Source: Thermohalobaculum sp039822785 (lineage in GTDB: Bacteria > Pseudomonadota > Alphaproteobacteria > Rhodobacterales > Rhodobacteraceae). From it: DNA of 64,000 nt. The DNA lies in the NCBI GenBank assembly GCA_039822785.1, contig JBCBMO010000003.1, positions 248,001 to 312,000 on the forward strand, in the 5' to 3' direction. Under the pieces are notes generated by a model, which saw nothing but the letters and a program-made list of their open reading frames with translations, did no database searches and was not told the origin of the DNA. A program made the position numbers and the translations under genes. Below, piece by piece: positions 25,687-35,798 of the stretch (positions within the stretch are counted from its first letter, which is position 1; every line of letters begins with the position of its first letter).

Positions 25687-26975
25687 GCGCCGCCGACGGC
25701 CCTGAGCAGGGGCATGCCGCGGGCAGCGATGCGGTGCTCGAGCGGCTCATGGGCCTGCACCCCAAGATCATCGACCTCACGCTCGACCGCGTCTGGCGGT
25801 TGCTCGCGCGCATGGACAAACCGCAGCAGGCCTTGCCGCCCGTCGTCCATATCGCCGGGACCAATGGCAAGGGCTCGACGCTGGCGATGCTCCGTGCGGG
25901 GCTGGAGGGCAGGGGCGCGCGCGTCCATGCCTATACCTCGCCGCACCTGGTGCGGTTTCACGAACGCATCCGCCTGTCAGGCAAGCTGATCGAGGAGCCA
26001 GCGCTGATGGCGGTGCTGGAGGAATGCGAGGCCGCGAACGGGCCCGAGCCCATCACCTACTTCGAGATCACCACCGTCGCGGCGCTGGTGGCCATGGCGC
26101 GCACCCCGGCGGACTGGACCCTGCTCGAGGTCGGCCTCGGCGGGCGGCTGGATGCGACCAACGTGATCGATCGCCCAAGGCTCACGATCATCACCCCGGT
26201 GTCGATGGACCATGAGCAGTACCTGGGCGACACGCTGGCCAAGATCGCCTTCGAGAAGGCCGGGATCCTGAAGCCGGGCGTGCCCTGCATCGTGGCCCCT
26301 CAGGCGCCCGAGGCCATGGCCGTCATCGAGGCCCGCGCCGCGGAGGTCTGCGCCCCCCTCACCATCGCCGGACGCGATTTCGCCATGGCCGAGACCGCCG
26401 ACGGAAACATCTTCGAGGACGCCGCCGGGCGCCTGACGCTGCCGAAACCCGCCCTGCCCGGCGCCCATCAGGTGGAGAATGCCGGTGTCGCCGTTGCGGC
26501 GCTCAGGACGCTCGGTACCGGGGACACCGCGGCCGCAGTCGCAGGGGCGTCCTGGCCCGCGCGACTGCAACGCCTGACGTCGGGCCCCCTGGTCGAGGCA
26601 CTGCCCGAGGGGGTCACGCTTTGGCTTGATGGGGGGCACAACCCCGCGGCGGGCGCAGCGATCGCGGCGCATCTTGGCGACGGCGCACCGCTCTACCTCA
26701 TCGCCGGCATGCTCGACACCAAGGCGGCGGGCGATTTCGCCCGACCGCTGGCGCCGCTGGTGCGCCGCGCTGCCACGCTTACGATCCCGGGGGCGCCCGC
26801 CAGCCTGACGGCGGCCGCTCTGTCGGATCGTTTCCGCGAGGTGGGGATTGAGGCGAAGCCAGCCGAGAGCCTGGAGGAGGGGCTGGCCGCCCTGGGTCCG
26901 CTTCCGGCTGGGTCGCGCGTGCTGATCTGCGGCTCGCTCTACCTGGCTGGGGCAGTTCTGGCCCGGCACGGCTAA
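25683..26975 (+). CDS. folC: folylpolyglutamate / dihydrofolate synthase
   Basis: A 430-residue Mur-ligase-like enzyme that adds glutamate to dihydropteroate and tetrahydrofolates. 'VHIAGTNGKGSTLAMLRAGL' is the P-loop. 'SPHLVRFHERIRLSGKLIEE', 'LLEVGLGGRLDATNVI' and 'LDGGHNPAAGAAIAAHL' follow in the canonical order. The start appears to be TTG 25683, overlapping the accD stop as TTGA; the first ATG (25749) would remove conserved residues. accD-folC adjacency is common in Proteobacteria. It converges with trxA. Confidence 0.95.
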   Translation: MSAADGPEQGHAAGSDAVLERLMGLHPKIIDLTLDRVWRLLARMDKPQQALPPVVHIAGTNGKGSTLAMLRAGLEGRGARVHAYTSPHLVRFHERIRLSGKLIEEPALMAVLEECEAANGPEPITYFEITTVAALVAMARTPADWTLLEVGLGGRLDATNVIDRPRLTIITPVSMDHEQYLGDTLAKIAFEKAGILKPGVPCIVAPQAPEAMAVIEARAAEVCAPLTIAGRDFAMAETADGNIFEDAAGRLTLPKPALPGAHQVENAGVAVAALRTLGTGDTAAAVAGASWPARLQRLTSGPLVEALPEGVTLWLDGGHNPAAGAAIAAHLGDGAPLYLIAGMLDTKAAGDFARPLAPLVRRAATLTIPGAPASLTAAALSDRFREVGIEAKPAESLEEGLAALGPLPAGSRVLICGSLYLAGAVLARHG

Positions 26976-27012
26976 GGCACGCCGGGATATCGTTCATTAT
27001 ATCAGGGTCGAC

Positions 27013-27333
27013 TCAGATCGCGTCCTCGATCCAGCCGGCGATTCCCCGCTTCGAATCGGCGCCGACCTTTCGCTCGATCACGTCGCCGCCCTTGAACATC
27101 AGCAGCGTGGGGATACCCCGGATACCGTAGCGTGAGGGGACGTTCGGGTTCTCGTCGATGTTCAGCTTGGCAACGCGCACCTTACCATCAAACTCGGCCG
27201 CAAGTTCTTCCAACGCAGGGGCGATCTGCTTGCAGGGCCCGCACCAATCGGCCCAGAAATCGACAACGACCGGCAGGTCGGAGTTCAGCACATCACTTTC
27301 AAAGTTGGCGTCGTTCACGCTGATGGTCGCCAT
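27013..27333 (-). CDS. trxA: thioredoxin
   Basis: A 106-residue cytoplasmic disulphide reductase. The active site is 'WADWCGPCKQIAP' with Cys31 and Cys34, and the cis-Pro loop is 'GIRGIPTLLMFKGG'. Full length for TrxA. The ATG at 27333 gives the standard start 'MATISVNDANFESDVLNSD'. It is the last gene of the minus-strand block that begins with the DivL-like gene and includes addB-addA; 86 bases separate it from the addA stop, so it may also have its own promoter. Confidence 0.97.
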   Translation of the reverse strand: MATISVNDANFESDVLNSDLPVVVDFWADWCGPCKQIAPALEELAAEFDGKVRVAKLNIDENPNVPSRYGIRGIPTLLMFKGGDVIERKVGADSKRGIAGWIEDAI

Positions 27334-27419
27334 GGGTGTCTTCCTTATCCTTGGCTCCTGGCACCGCGCCGGGCCGTTCTCGTTGCGAGCGGCCAAAGTA
27401 TGGGCCACCCCAGCACACA

Positions 27420-30400
27420 TCAAGGGAGGCTGCCGAGCGCCTCGGTAAACGCTTTCTTGCACTCCTCGACATCAAGCGCCATCAGCCGCGGCTCGGCGGA
27501 CCAGAGCAGGCAGACCCGCAGAGCGCGCTCCGGATAGACCGCCTCCAGCGCCCCGGCATAGGCCCCGAGTTGAGCGAGATAGTCAGCGGGCACCCCGTCG
27601 GCGTTTACCGGCACGCCCCGGTCGCTCTTGATATCGGCGACGACGATGGCCTGGGGCGTGATCAGCAGGCGGTCGACCCGGCCGGTCATCCGGGCACCCG
27701 CCCGGGCGCGATGCTCTGGCGGGACCGGGATCACCAAGCTTGCCTCCGCCACCGCACCGGGTGCGAAGAGCGCCGCCGCCTGCGGCAGAGCGCGGGCCGC
27801 CGCGGCCTCCCGCATCGCCGCAAGGATCGCCGGCTCGGTCAGCTTGGGCGCGGCCGCCAGGGCGATGGCCCGTGCATCCGCATCCCGCGTCGGGCCATGC
27901 TCCAAGAGCGCATGCACCGCCAGGCCATAGGCCTTGGGGTCCGCGGGCGGGAAGGCCTCGGCCTGCGCGGCGACGGTGCGCAGTTCATCGTGCGGTACCA
28001 GGCGGGAGGGGCTGATCCTCGGCGCTCGCGCTTCCGGCGGTGCGGGACCGGCCCAGGCCGGCAGGGCTGAGCCGGGTGTCAGCGCTGGTGGCGTCGCCGC
28101 GTCCATACGGCCGAGACGCTGAGGGACCGGGCCGAGCCGGACAAGGCCCGTGATCCCTTGGGGCGGCTCAGCGGGCACGGCCTCCATCGCCGCCATCCCC
28201 TCGCGCAGCATGCGGTACCAGATGGCGGCCTTCTTGTCGGCCTTCAGCAGTGATGCCTCGTCACCCTCCGCCTCTCCCGACTTTGGCTCGGACCCACGAT
28301 CCGGGTCGCCCGCGGCGCAGAGGATCAGCCGGCTCTCGGCCCGGGTGAGGGCGACATAGAGGAGGCGTTTGTGCTCCGCGATCTCCCGGCGTTCGCGCGC
28401 TGCCCGTGCCGCGGCCGTCAGCGCATCGTCCGCCCCCCGCGAGCCGGCCCAGAGGACGAGGTCCTGCGCGTTGCCCCCGCCGGGCACGGTCAGCAGCAGC
28501 GGCGCGCCCGGGGGCCGGGTCACCGCGGGGCCGGTGGTGTCGGGCAGGATGACGAGCGGCGCCTCCAGCCCCTTGGCACCATGCACGGTCATGACGCGGA
28601 CCATGCCGGCGGCGCCCTCCATTTCCCGCTTCACGGTGACCTCGGCGGCGTCGAACCAGGCGATGAACCCCGTGAGGCTCGGCGCTCCCTGTCCTTCGTA
28701 GAGGAGCGCCTGGGACAGCAATTCGTCGATGGCGTCCTCGGCCTCCGCGCCCAGGCGGGCCTGAAGGCGTGCGCGGCCACCGTGATGGATCAGCACCCGC
28801 TCCAGCATCTCATAGGGCGGCAGGAAGCCCGCCTTGGCCGTCAGATCCGCAATCAGGGCGGCGGCTTGGGGGTACTCCGCGGCCTGCGTCGCCAGGCGCT
28901 GCGACAGCCGCTCGCCCGGCGTGCGCCCGGCGGCAAGCGACAGCAGCCCCTCGTCGCTGACACCGCCCAGGGGTGAGCGCAGGAGGGCGGCGAGGGAGAG
29001 ATCGTCGTCCGGCAGGGCGGCGACCCTGAGTGCTGCCATCAGGTCCTGCACCGCGAGCGACTTCGACAGCAGCAGCCGGTCGGCCCCCGCGACCGGCACC
29101 CCCTCCGCCTTGAGGGCCGCGACCAGCGCGCGGGCCAGCAGATCGCGCCTGCGCACCAGCACCAGGATATCGCCGGGCCCGATGGGGCGGCCGGCCCTGC
29201 GGTCGCGGGGCGGCAGGCCCTCCCGCTCCCGCAGCATGCGCGCGATCTCGGCGGCCAGTGTGCGCGCCAGGCGCAGGCGCGGATCGGCGGGGGAGGGCAC
29301 ATCGACCGGCGCGTACCAGGGCGGCGGCTCCGGCGTCGCTTCCTTCAGCACCGGCTCCCACAGCTCGATGGTCGCCGCATCCCCCTGCCGGCTGGCGACA
29401 TGGCGCGGCGGCGCGCCGTCTAGCGTCAGCCCCGCACCCGCCTCCGCGGCGAAGACCGCATCCACATACTCAAGGATCCCCGGCGCCGAGCGGAAGGAGG
29501 TATCGAGCGCCGGCGCTGCCATGGGTGTGCCCAGGGCCGTGAGGCGGTCGGCGGTGCGGCTGCGCATGCTGCCGAACACCTGCGGGTCGGCGCCCTGGAA
29601 GGAATAGATCGACTGTTTCTCATCGCCGACGACGAACAGCGTCCGCGGCGTCGCCCCTTCGCGCGCGCCCTTGCCCGCGAAGAACTCGTCGGCCAGCGCC
29701 CCGATCACCTGCCACTGGGCGGGGGCGGTGTCCTGCGCCTCGTCGACCAGGATGTGGTCGAGGCCGCCGTCCAGCTTGTAGAGCACCCAGGCCGCCATCT
29801 CGGCCCGGGTCAGCAGCACGGCGGTGCGCCCGATCATATCGTCGAAGTCGAGCAGCCCGGCCCCGGCCTTGGCCGCCTCAAAGGCGCGAAGGTAGTGCGC
29901 GGCAAAGGTGCCGAGGTCGCGCGCCCGCTCCGCGGCGCTCATGGCCAGCAGGGCGCCTTGCGCCGCGACGACCGTGGCCCGCATCGCCTCAAAGCGCAGC
30001 AGGGTCGCAGGCTCCGACTTCTGCATGGCATGTGTGATCAGCCGCTCGGCCGTGCGCGCGTCGCCCTTCTGCGTCATCGCCACCTGGGCCAGATGGTCGA
30101 AACGCGCCACCGGATCCTGCGCCGCCACCGCGGCCGCGAGAGGGGAGGCGAGGGCCTGAGCCTTGGACCCGCCAACGGCGAAGCTCGCCGCCAGGGCGTG
30201 CAGTTCCCGCTTGTCCAGGCGCGCGACCGCGGCTGCCTTGATCGCTGCCGTATCGCCCGAGAGCACCGCCGGGTCGAAATGCGGGGCGAGGCGCTCGATG
30301 ACCTCGGCGGGGTCCCGGGGCAGGTGGTGGCGCGCCGCTGCGATGGCGCCGATGAGCCCGTCCATGGTCGTCTCAGCCACCCGGCCGGCGATGCGGTCAA

Positions 30401-30944
30401 ACACGGGGCGCGCCGCCGGATCGCCGGCCAGCCCCGCCCGTAGGGCCCGCTCCAGCGCCGCGCTCTGGCGCTCGTCGGCGACCTGGAAGCGGGGCGAGAC
30501 GGCAGCCTCGACCGGGAAGCGGCGCAGCAGGTGTTCGCAAAAGGCATGGATGGTCTGGATGCGCAGCCCGCCAGGGGTCTCCAGCGCCCGGGCGAAAAGC
30601 TGGCGCGCGAGCGCCAGCCGCTCCGGCGTGGCGGCGATCTCGGCCCCCTCCAGCGCAGCGATCTCGGCGGCCAGGGGCGCATCCGGCAGCATGGCCCAGG
30701 TGCCGAGTTCGGCAAAAAGCCGGGTCTGCATCTCGGCCGCGGCGGCGCGGGTATAGGTGAGGCACAGGATCCGCTCCGGTCGGGCGCCGGCCAGCAGCAG
30801 CCGCGCCACCCGGTGGATCAGGACCCGCGTCTTGCCCGAACCCGCATTGGCGCTGACCCAGGCCGAGCCGCCCGGCGCTGCCGCCAGGCGTTGGGCCTGG
30901 GTCGGGGCGACGACACGCCGGGGCGCCTGGGCCGTGGTGCTCAC
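27420..30944 (-). CDS. addA: double-strand break repair helicase-nuclease AddA
   Basis: A 1174-residue UvrD-like helicase with a C-terminal RecB-type nuclease. Walker A is 'ANAGSGKTRVL' (from residue 32). 'YKLDGGLDHILVDEAQDTAP' is motif II and 'VVGDEKQSIYSFQGADPQVF' motif III. 'VMTVHGAKGLEAPLVILPDT' is motif V and 'RLLYVALTRAESRLILC' motif VI. The nuclease has 'GRVDRLLITPQAIVVADIKS'. It starts with GTG 30944, overlapping the addB stop (GTGA), so the two subunits are translationally coupled. AddAB resects double-strand breaks for RecA and replaces RecBCD in this lineage. Confidence 0.97.
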   Translation of the reverse strand: MSTTAQAPRRVVAPTQAQRLAAAPGGSAWVSANAGSGKTRVLIHRVARLLLAGARPERILCLTYTRAAAAEMQTRLFAELGTWAMLPDAPLAAEIAALEGAEIAATPERLALARQLFARALETPGGLRIQTIHAFCEHLLRRFPVEAAVSPRFQVADERQSAALERALRAGLAGDPAARPVFDRIAGRVAETTMDGLIGAIAAARHHLPRDPAEVIERLAPHFDPAVLSGDTAAIKAAAVARLDKRELHALAASFAVGGSKAQALASPLAAAVAAQDPVARFDHLAQVAMTQKGDARTAERLITHAMQKSEPATLLRFEAMRATVVAAQGALLAMSAAERARDLGTFAAHYLRAFEAAKAGAGLLDFDDMIGRTAVLLTRAEMAAWVLYKLDGGLDHILVDEAQDTAPAQWQVIGALADEFFAGKGAREGATPRTLFVVGDEKQSIYSFQGADPQVFGSMRSRTADRLTALGTPMAAPALDTSFRSAPGILEYVDAVFAAEAGAGLTLDGAPPRHVASRQGDAATIELWEPVLKEATPEPPPWYAPVDVPSPADPRLRLARTLAAEIARMLREREGLPPRDRRAGRPIGPGDILVLVRRRDLLARALVAALKAEGVPVAGADRLLLSKSLAVQDLMAALRVAALPDDDLSLAALLRSPLGGVSDEGLLSLAAGRTPGERLSQRLATQAAEYPQAAALIADLTAKAGFLPPYEMLERVLIHHGGRARLQARLGAEAEDAIDELLSQALLYEGQGAPSLTGFIAWFDAAEVTVKREMEGAAGMVRVMTVHGAKGLEAPLVILPDTTGPAVTRPPGAPLLLTVPGGGNAQDLVLWAGSRGADDALTAAARAARERREIAEHKRLLYVALTRAESRLILCAAGDPDRGSEPKSGEAEGDEASLLKADKKAAIWYRMLREGMAAMEAVPAEPPQGITGLVRLGPVPQRLGRMDAATPPALTPGSALPAWAGPAPPEARAPRISPSRLVPHDELRTVAAQAEAFPPADPKAYGLAVHALLEHGPTRDADARAIALAAAPKLTEPAILAAMREAAAARALPQAAALFAPGAVAEASLVIPVPPEHRARAGARMTGRVDRLLITPQAIVVADIKSDRGVPVNADGVPADYLAQLGAYAGALEAVYPERALRVCLLWSAEPRLMALDVEECKKAFTEALGSLP

Positions 30945-33900
30945 GGTTCTCCCCCCTGCGCGTCAGGCAGGACCATCCCGTCCCACTCCGCCCGGCGGGC
31001 CAGGTGGTCGTAGTCGCCGTCCTCGTCCTGGCGCTGCGGGACCTGGCGCGACAGATACCCCTGGGCGGGGTCGTCGTAGGCCCCGATCAGCGCGGCAAGC
31101 TTGTCGCCATAGGCCGCCAGCGCCTCGGCCAGGCCCGCCTCGACCCCCGACTGCTTGCCGGCGGTCAGCCCGACATAGGCCCCGCCCTCGGCGCGCAGGG
31201 GTGGCAGGCCCTCGAACCCGCCTGCCGCCAGGATCAGCGCCTGAAGATGGAGCTGATGGTTGTACTCCCCGATCTGCTTGGCCGAGGGTGGTTGCCCGGT
31301 CTTGTAGTCGATCACAAAGGCCCCCGCCGTGCCGCGGCGGTCGAGGCGGTCGGCCCGTGCCGTCAGCGTGACCGGGCCCGCGGGTAGCGTCAGGGTCATG
31401 CGGCCCTCGACCTCCAGCGGGCCAGGGGTGCCGGCGGCGCGCAGGCGCGCCTCCACCTCGATCACCTCGTCCATGGCCTCGACCAGGCGCTCGGCCCAGA
31501 GCGAGGCCAAATCCGGCGGCGTCTGCCGCTCCGCCAAGACCCGCCTCGCCAGCGATGCCAGATGATCGGCAGCCCCGGCCGGCAGACCTGCGCGCGTGGC
31601 CTCGACGAAGCGGCGCATGGTCTCGTGCAGCGCCTCGCCGCGGTCGCGCGCATCGAGCGGCGCGCCGAGGGGCGTGAGCTTGGTCAGCCCAAGCACCGCG
31701 CGTGCATAGAGCGCATAGGGGTCACGGATCAGCGTCTCGATCGCGGTCACCGAGAGCCGCCGCGGGCGCAGCGCCACCGGCGGGGTCGGGCGCGGCCGCG
31801 GCGCCGGTTGCGTCAGGGCGGGGTCGGTGACGCCGCGGTCGAGGGCGGGGACCAGGTCCAGATACCGCTGCCCCCGGCCCTTCATGGCGGTCAGCGCAGC
31901 GGGCGCCGTGCCGTTCAACAGCGTCTCCAAGCGCACCAGCCAGCGGGCGGCGACCTGCGGCGTGCCCTCCACCGTCCGCGCCCGCGACAGGATCACCGCG
32001 GGTCTGCAGGCGGCGTGCTGAAAGTCATGGGCGGCGAGACCGATCTCCCGCTCCGGGCTCGGCAGGCCCAGCGCCGCGCGCATGGGGCGGTTCAGCCAGG
32101 GGCCGGTATCGGCCGTGCCGGGCCAGCTCCCCTCGTTGAGCCCCGCCAGGATCGTGAGGTCCGCAGCCCCCGAGCGCGCCTCGATCGTCCCCCAGAGCGC
32201 GACGCGCGGATGCGGGCGCGCCGCCTGGGGGCGGAGCGTTTCGGCGCGTATCTGCCCCTCGAGCAGGACGGCGTATTCCGCGGCTGCCATCACGCCGCCA
32301 TGCGCAGGGGCGGCATCGGCGAGGCCGTCGAACAGCGCGGCCAGCGCCAGGTCGTCCGGGCCATCGGCGGGCGGTGCCTCTTCCGCTGCAGACGCCGTGA
32401 GTGCCGCCAGGCTCGCGCGATGCGCCGCGATGAGCCGGTCGAGCGGCGCCGGGCCCGAAAGAGAGGCCACGAGGGGCGCCAGAGCCTCACACGCCGCCGC
32501 GAGCCATGCGGTGTCCTCGGCGGTCGCCTCCACGCCGCCTGGCCAGTCGGGGAAGGGACCCGGGCGCCCGGTGACGCCGCGCTGACGCAGGGCCAGCTGC
32601 TCATAGCGCCGGGCGTGGCGGCGGTGTTCGGCCCGGGGCAGGCCCAGCGTCACGCGCGGATGGGCCATCAGGGCGGCCAGGGCGACCGGATCGGCGGCGG
32701 CTGCGGCGCGGGCGACCGCCAGGGTGCCGAGCACCAGCCCCCCGGCCTGGGTCAGCGTCAGCGGGCGGCCCAGGCTGTCGTCGGGCAGGATGCCGAAACG
32801 GTCGAGCTCGGCGGTGATGCGCCGGGCGAGCGTCGCGTCGCGCGTGACCACGGCGATGCTCTGGCCCGGCTTGGTCAGCCCCTCGCGTACCGCCAGGGCG
32901 ACCGCCGCGGCCTCCGCCCGCTGGTTCGGCGCCTCGATCAGGCCGAGGTCGGCGGTGGCGGCCTCGGCCGTCTCCGCCAGGGTCTCGCGCGCGGCGACCC
33001 AGGCATCGGTGACCGGAGCGGGACGCAGGGCCTCGGCCAGCAGGCGGCGCCGGGCCCTCAGGCGGGGCGGGGGCGTCTCGGGCAGCCAGGGTAGGACGCC
33101 CGCCGGCACCATCCCCAGCAGATCGAACAGGCGGCGAAAGGGCCCCATGGGGTGATCCGGCCCGGCCGCGCGCCAGATCGCCGGATCGATCTGCGGGTCG
33201 AAGGCCGGCAGCACCAATGCGCCCTGCGGCTGCCGCGCGATGGCAGCCATCAGCAGCGCCGTCACCGCGCGGCTGCCGGTGCTGCCGCCCACCAGCAGCG
33301 GGCCCTGTGGCGGCTTCCGCTCCCAAGCCGCGACAAGCGTCAGCGCTGCGTCCCGCCGCGCGGCCTGCGGATCTGCGGCGCCGGCATGCTCGGCCTCGCG
33401 CAGCGCGGGCCAGGCCGTGCGCGCGATGTCGAGGAAGGCCAGCGCCTCCTGCCAATGCGTGGCCATCTCCTCGGGCACCGCGGCGGCCAGGGCCGCTGCC
33501 GCCACCCCCTCCTCGTCCATCAGGTCCAGGAGATCGGCGAGGCTCGCGGCCAGATCCGGCGCGGCGGCGCGGGGTGCGCGGCCCGGCACAGCCTCCAGGA
33601 ACCGCTCCACAAGCCGGGTCAGTGCGAGGGTGCGGTGCAGCTCCGGCACCACGGCGCCAGGTGCGGGAGCGCCGAGCGCGGGACCGCTGGCCGCCGTCTC
33701 GATCGGGAGGAGGCGGGGCAGAAAACCCGCACCGCCCTGGCGCTCGGCAATCGCCTCCTCCAACCCCGTCAGGGTCCGCGCAGCGTTGACCAGGACCGTG
33801 ATGCCCAGCATCGCCTCCGGCGGCGCGCCTTCGAGCCGGCGGATCAGCCCCTCGGCAAAGACGGCGGCATAGTCCGCGCCCGGCGGGATGGCGAAGACCC

Positions 33901-33976
33901 GGGGCAAAAGGGAAGGCTCGAAGAGCGAAGGCACCGCGGGCAGCTCGGGCCATGGCAGTGGCGGCGCGCCCTCCAT
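30941..33976 (-). CDS. addB: double-strand break repair protein AddB
   Basis: A 1011-residue partner of AddA. The N-terminal part is a degenerate helicase ('LLVGGSTGSRAVTALLMAAI' in place of a good P-loop) and the C-terminal part a second RecB-like nuclease ('RADRLDRRGTAGAFVIDYKT'). 'RDPYALYARAVLGLTKLTPL' precedes the nuclease motif. The Cys cluster that holds an iron-sulphur centre in Bacillus AddB is not visible, which matches the alphaproteobacterial type. The ATG at 33976 lies 2 bases past the murU stop. The frame is open further upstream but overlaps murU. Confidence 0.95.
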   Translation of the reverse strand: MEGAPPLPWPELPAVPSLFEPSLLPRVFAIPPGADYAAVFAEGLIRRLEGAPPEAMLGITVLVNAARTLTGLEEAIAERQGGAGFLPRLLPIETAASGPALGAPAPGAVVPELHRTLALTRLVERFLEAVPGRAPRAAAPDLAASLADLLDLMDEEGVAAAALAAAVPEEMATHWQEALAFLDIARTAWPALREAEHAGAADPQAARRDAALTLVAAWERKPPQGPLLVGGSTGSRAVTALLMAAIARQPQGALVLPAFDPQIDPAIWRAAGPDHPMGPFRRLFDLLGMVPAGVLPWLPETPPPRLRARRRLLAEALRPAPVTDAWVAARETLAETAEAATADLGLIEAPNQRAEAAAVALAVREGLTKPGQSIAVVTRDATLARRITAELDRFGILPDDSLGRPLTLTQAGGLVLGTLAVARAAAAADPVALAALMAHPRVTLGLPRAEHRRHARRYEQLALRQRGVTGRPGPFPDWPGGVEATAEDTAWLAAACEALAPLVASLSGPAPLDRLIAAHRASLAALTASAAEEAPPADGPDDLALAALFDGLADAAPAHGGVMAAAEYAVLLEGQIRAETLRPQAARPHPRVALWGTIEARSGAADLTILAGLNEGSWPGTADTGPWLNRPMRAALGLPSPEREIGLAAHDFQHAACRPAVILSRARTVEGTPQVAARWLVRLETLLNGTAPAALTAMKGRGQRYLDLVPALDRGVTDPALTQPAPRPRPTPPVALRPRRLSVTAIETLIRDPYALYARAVLGLTKLTPLGAPLDARDRGEALHETMRRFVEATRAGLPAGAADHLASLARRVLAERQTPPDLASLWAERLVEAMDEVIEVEARLRAAGTPGPLEVEGRMTLTLPAGPVTLTARADRLDRRGTAGAFVIDYKTGQPPSAKQIGEYNHQLHLQALILAAGGFEGLPPLRAEGGAYVGLTAGKQSGVEAGLAEALAAYGDKLAALIGAYDDPAQGYLSRQVPQRQDEDGDYDHLARRAEWDGMVLPDAQGGEP

Positions 33977-33978
33977 CG

Positions 33979-34743
33979 TCAGGGGCGCCGCGCCATGGGG
34001 GCGTGGCGGGCGAGCATCGCCTCGGCCACCGCGATGCCGGGCGGGGTGCCGACATCGGCCCATTCGCCCGGCGCTTCGGCGGGGGGCCAAGTGACAGCGC
34101 GCAGGCGCCCCTCCGCGATCAGCGCGTCCCAAAGCGGATTGAGCGAGAAGGCAGTGCCCGGCGCGCCGGCCGCGGGATGCGCCATGGCTGCCGCGGTCAG
34201 AACCTGCGCGCCGGCGTAGACCAGGGGCGCTTCGGCGGCCGTGCCGCGGCGGCGGGGGATGCCACCCTCCTCCTCCAGGAAGAAATCGCCGGGCCGAGTG
34301 TAGCCCAGCGCCCGCGCGCGCGGCACCAGCAGCATGAGCGCGGCGGTCCCCGCCGGTGCTGCCTGCCAGGCCGCGGCGAGTGTCGTCAGCGGCTCCGGCC
34401 CCGCCCAGATCGCGTCGCTGTTGAGCACGGCGAACGCCTCCGCCCCCAGCAGCGGCAGGGCCTTTGCCACGCCGCCGCCGGTCTCCAACAGCGCCGCCCG
34501 CTCGTCCGACAGAGCGATGGCGGGGCGGGTACAGCCCGCCAGGTGATCGGCCAGCATATCCGCGTGGTGGTGGACGTTGACCACGGCCCGGGCGATCCTT
34601 GCGGCGTCGACCCGGTCGAGGGTGTGGTCGATCAAGGGGCGGCCCGCCACCTCGATCAGCGGCTTTGGGCGGCTATCGGTTAGCGGGCGCATGCGCGTGC
34701 CACGCCCCGCCGCCAGCACCATCGCCACGGGCAGACCGCTCAC
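33979..34743 (-). CDS. murU: nucleotidyltransferase, MurU-like
   Basis: A 254-residue sugar-1-phosphate nucleotidyltransferase. The signature 'VLAAGRGTRMRPLTDSRPKP' (about residues 9-28) and 'AFAVLNSDAIWAGPEPL' (metal Asp) place it in the GlmU/RmlA-type family. Next to an AmgK-like kinase it fits MurU, which makes UDP-MurNAc from MurNAc-1-phosphate in a cell-wall recycling route that bypasses de novo synthesis. It starts with GTG overlapping the amgK stop (GTGA). The exact sugar is inferred from context. Confidence 0.85.
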   Translation of the reverse strand: MSGLPVAMVLAAGRGTRMRPLTDSRPKPLIEVAGRPLIDHTLDRVDAARIARAVVNVHHHADMLADHLAGCTRPAIALSDERAALLETGGGVAKALPLLGAEAFAVLNSDAIWAGPEPLTTLAAAWQAAPAGTAALMLLVPRARALGYTRPGDFFLEEEGGIPRRRGTAAEAPLVYAGAQVLTAAAMAHPAAGAPGTAFSLNPLWDALIAEGRLRAVTWPPAEAPGEWADVGTPPGIAVAEAMLARHAPMARRP

Positions 34744-35798
34744 GCGGCCCCCGCACCCGAACGCTCGGCCATCCGCGCCAGGACCTTGGAGGTCGGCGCC
34801 GGAAGGTGTCGCGCGACGGCGCCGGCCAGGGGTGCGAGATCAGGCGAGGTCAAATCCCGCTGCAAATGCGCCCAGACCCTCGGGATCATCGTCAGATAGC
34901 GCGGCTTGCCATCGCGCAGCGCGAGGCGCGCAAAAATGCCGACGATCTTGAGGTTCCGCTGCGCACCGAGCGCATCGTAGGCCGTGCGAAAAGCGGCAGC
35001 GTCCTCGCCCGCGATCCCGCGGCGCTTTAGGTAGCGCTGGAGCATGGCCTGCTGCAGCGCAGGCGGCGTATCGCGCCGCGCGTCCTCGAGCAGGGAGACG
35101 AGGTCATAGGCGCGGTGGCCCAGCAGCGCGTCCTGATAGTCGAGGAGGCCGACGCGCGCATGACCCGCCCGCCCGGGCAGCCACAGCAGGTTCTCGGCGT
35201 GATAGTCGCGCAGGACGGTGACCGCGCGCGCCCCGGCCAGAGGCGCCATGGCCTCGTCCAGCGCGGCGTCGAACTCCGCCAGGGCGACCGGGCCAAGCGG
35301 CGCCCCTGCGCCGGGCGCATACCAGTCGGTGACGAGCCGGGCCTCGCGGTACAGGACGGCGCCGTCGTAGGGCCCGATCCCCTCCGGCGCATCCGGCACC
35401 GATGCGAGATCCGCCAGCAGGTCCACGGCGGCGGCATAGAGCCCCTCCTCCGTCGCGCGGCCCTGGGGGATGGCCCGGGCAAAGAGCGCATCGCCCAGAT
35501 CCTCGAGCAGGAGCAGACCGCCGTCGAGCTGTGCCGCCACGACCTCGGGCGCCGAGAGGCCCTGTCGGCGCAGCCAGCGCGTGACCTCGACGAAGGTATC
35601 CATGCGCTCGTTCGTGGCGGGCGGGGCATCCATCAGCACCCAGGTCTTGCCGCGCCAGTTCACCCGCCGATACCGGCGGTTAGAGGCATCGCCAGCCAGC
35701 GGTGCATGCGTCGCGCCCGCAAAGCCCTCGGCGGCGAGAAAGGCGTCGATACAGGCCGCGCGCCCCGACGCCCCTTCGATGGTAGGGCGGCGGTTCAT
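34740..35798 (-). CDS. amgK: anomeric MurNAc/GlcNAc kinase, AmgK-like
   Basis: A 352-residue aminoglycoside-phosphotransferase-fold kinase. The catalytic loop is 'VLRDYHAENLLWLPGR' and the metal Asp is in 'VGLLDYQDALLGHRAYDLVS'. 'PLAGDASNRRYRRV' near the N-terminus is the nucleotide-binding loop of the AmgK group. With MurU it would phosphorylate MurNAc at C1 for recycling. ATG 35798 overlaps the tsaE stop (ATGA), and its own stop overlaps murU, so tsaE-amgK-murU-addB-addA are chained by overlaps. Confidence 0.88.
   Translation of the reverse strand: MNRRPTIEGASGRAACIDAFLAAEGFAGATHAPLAGDASNRRYRRVNWRGKTWVLMDAPPATNERMDTFVEVTRWLRRQGLSAPEVVAAQLDGGLLLLEDLGDALFARAIPQGRATEEGLYAAAVDLLADLASVPDAPEGIGPYDGAVLYREARLVTDWYAPGAGAPLGPVALAEFDAALDEAMAPLAGARAVTVLRDYHAENLLWLPGRAGHARVGLLDYQDALLGHRAYDLVSLLEDARRDTPPALQQAMLQRYLKRRGIAGEDAAAFRTAYDALGAQRNLKIVGIFARLALRDGKPRYLTMIPRVWAHLQRDLTSPDLAPLAGAVARHLPAPTSKVLARMAERSGAGAA

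Noticed and set aside
31562..33094. Long plus-strand open frame opposite addB
   Set aside because: Arg/Gln/Gly-rich composition typical for a GC-rich shadow; addB has clear nuclease motifs.
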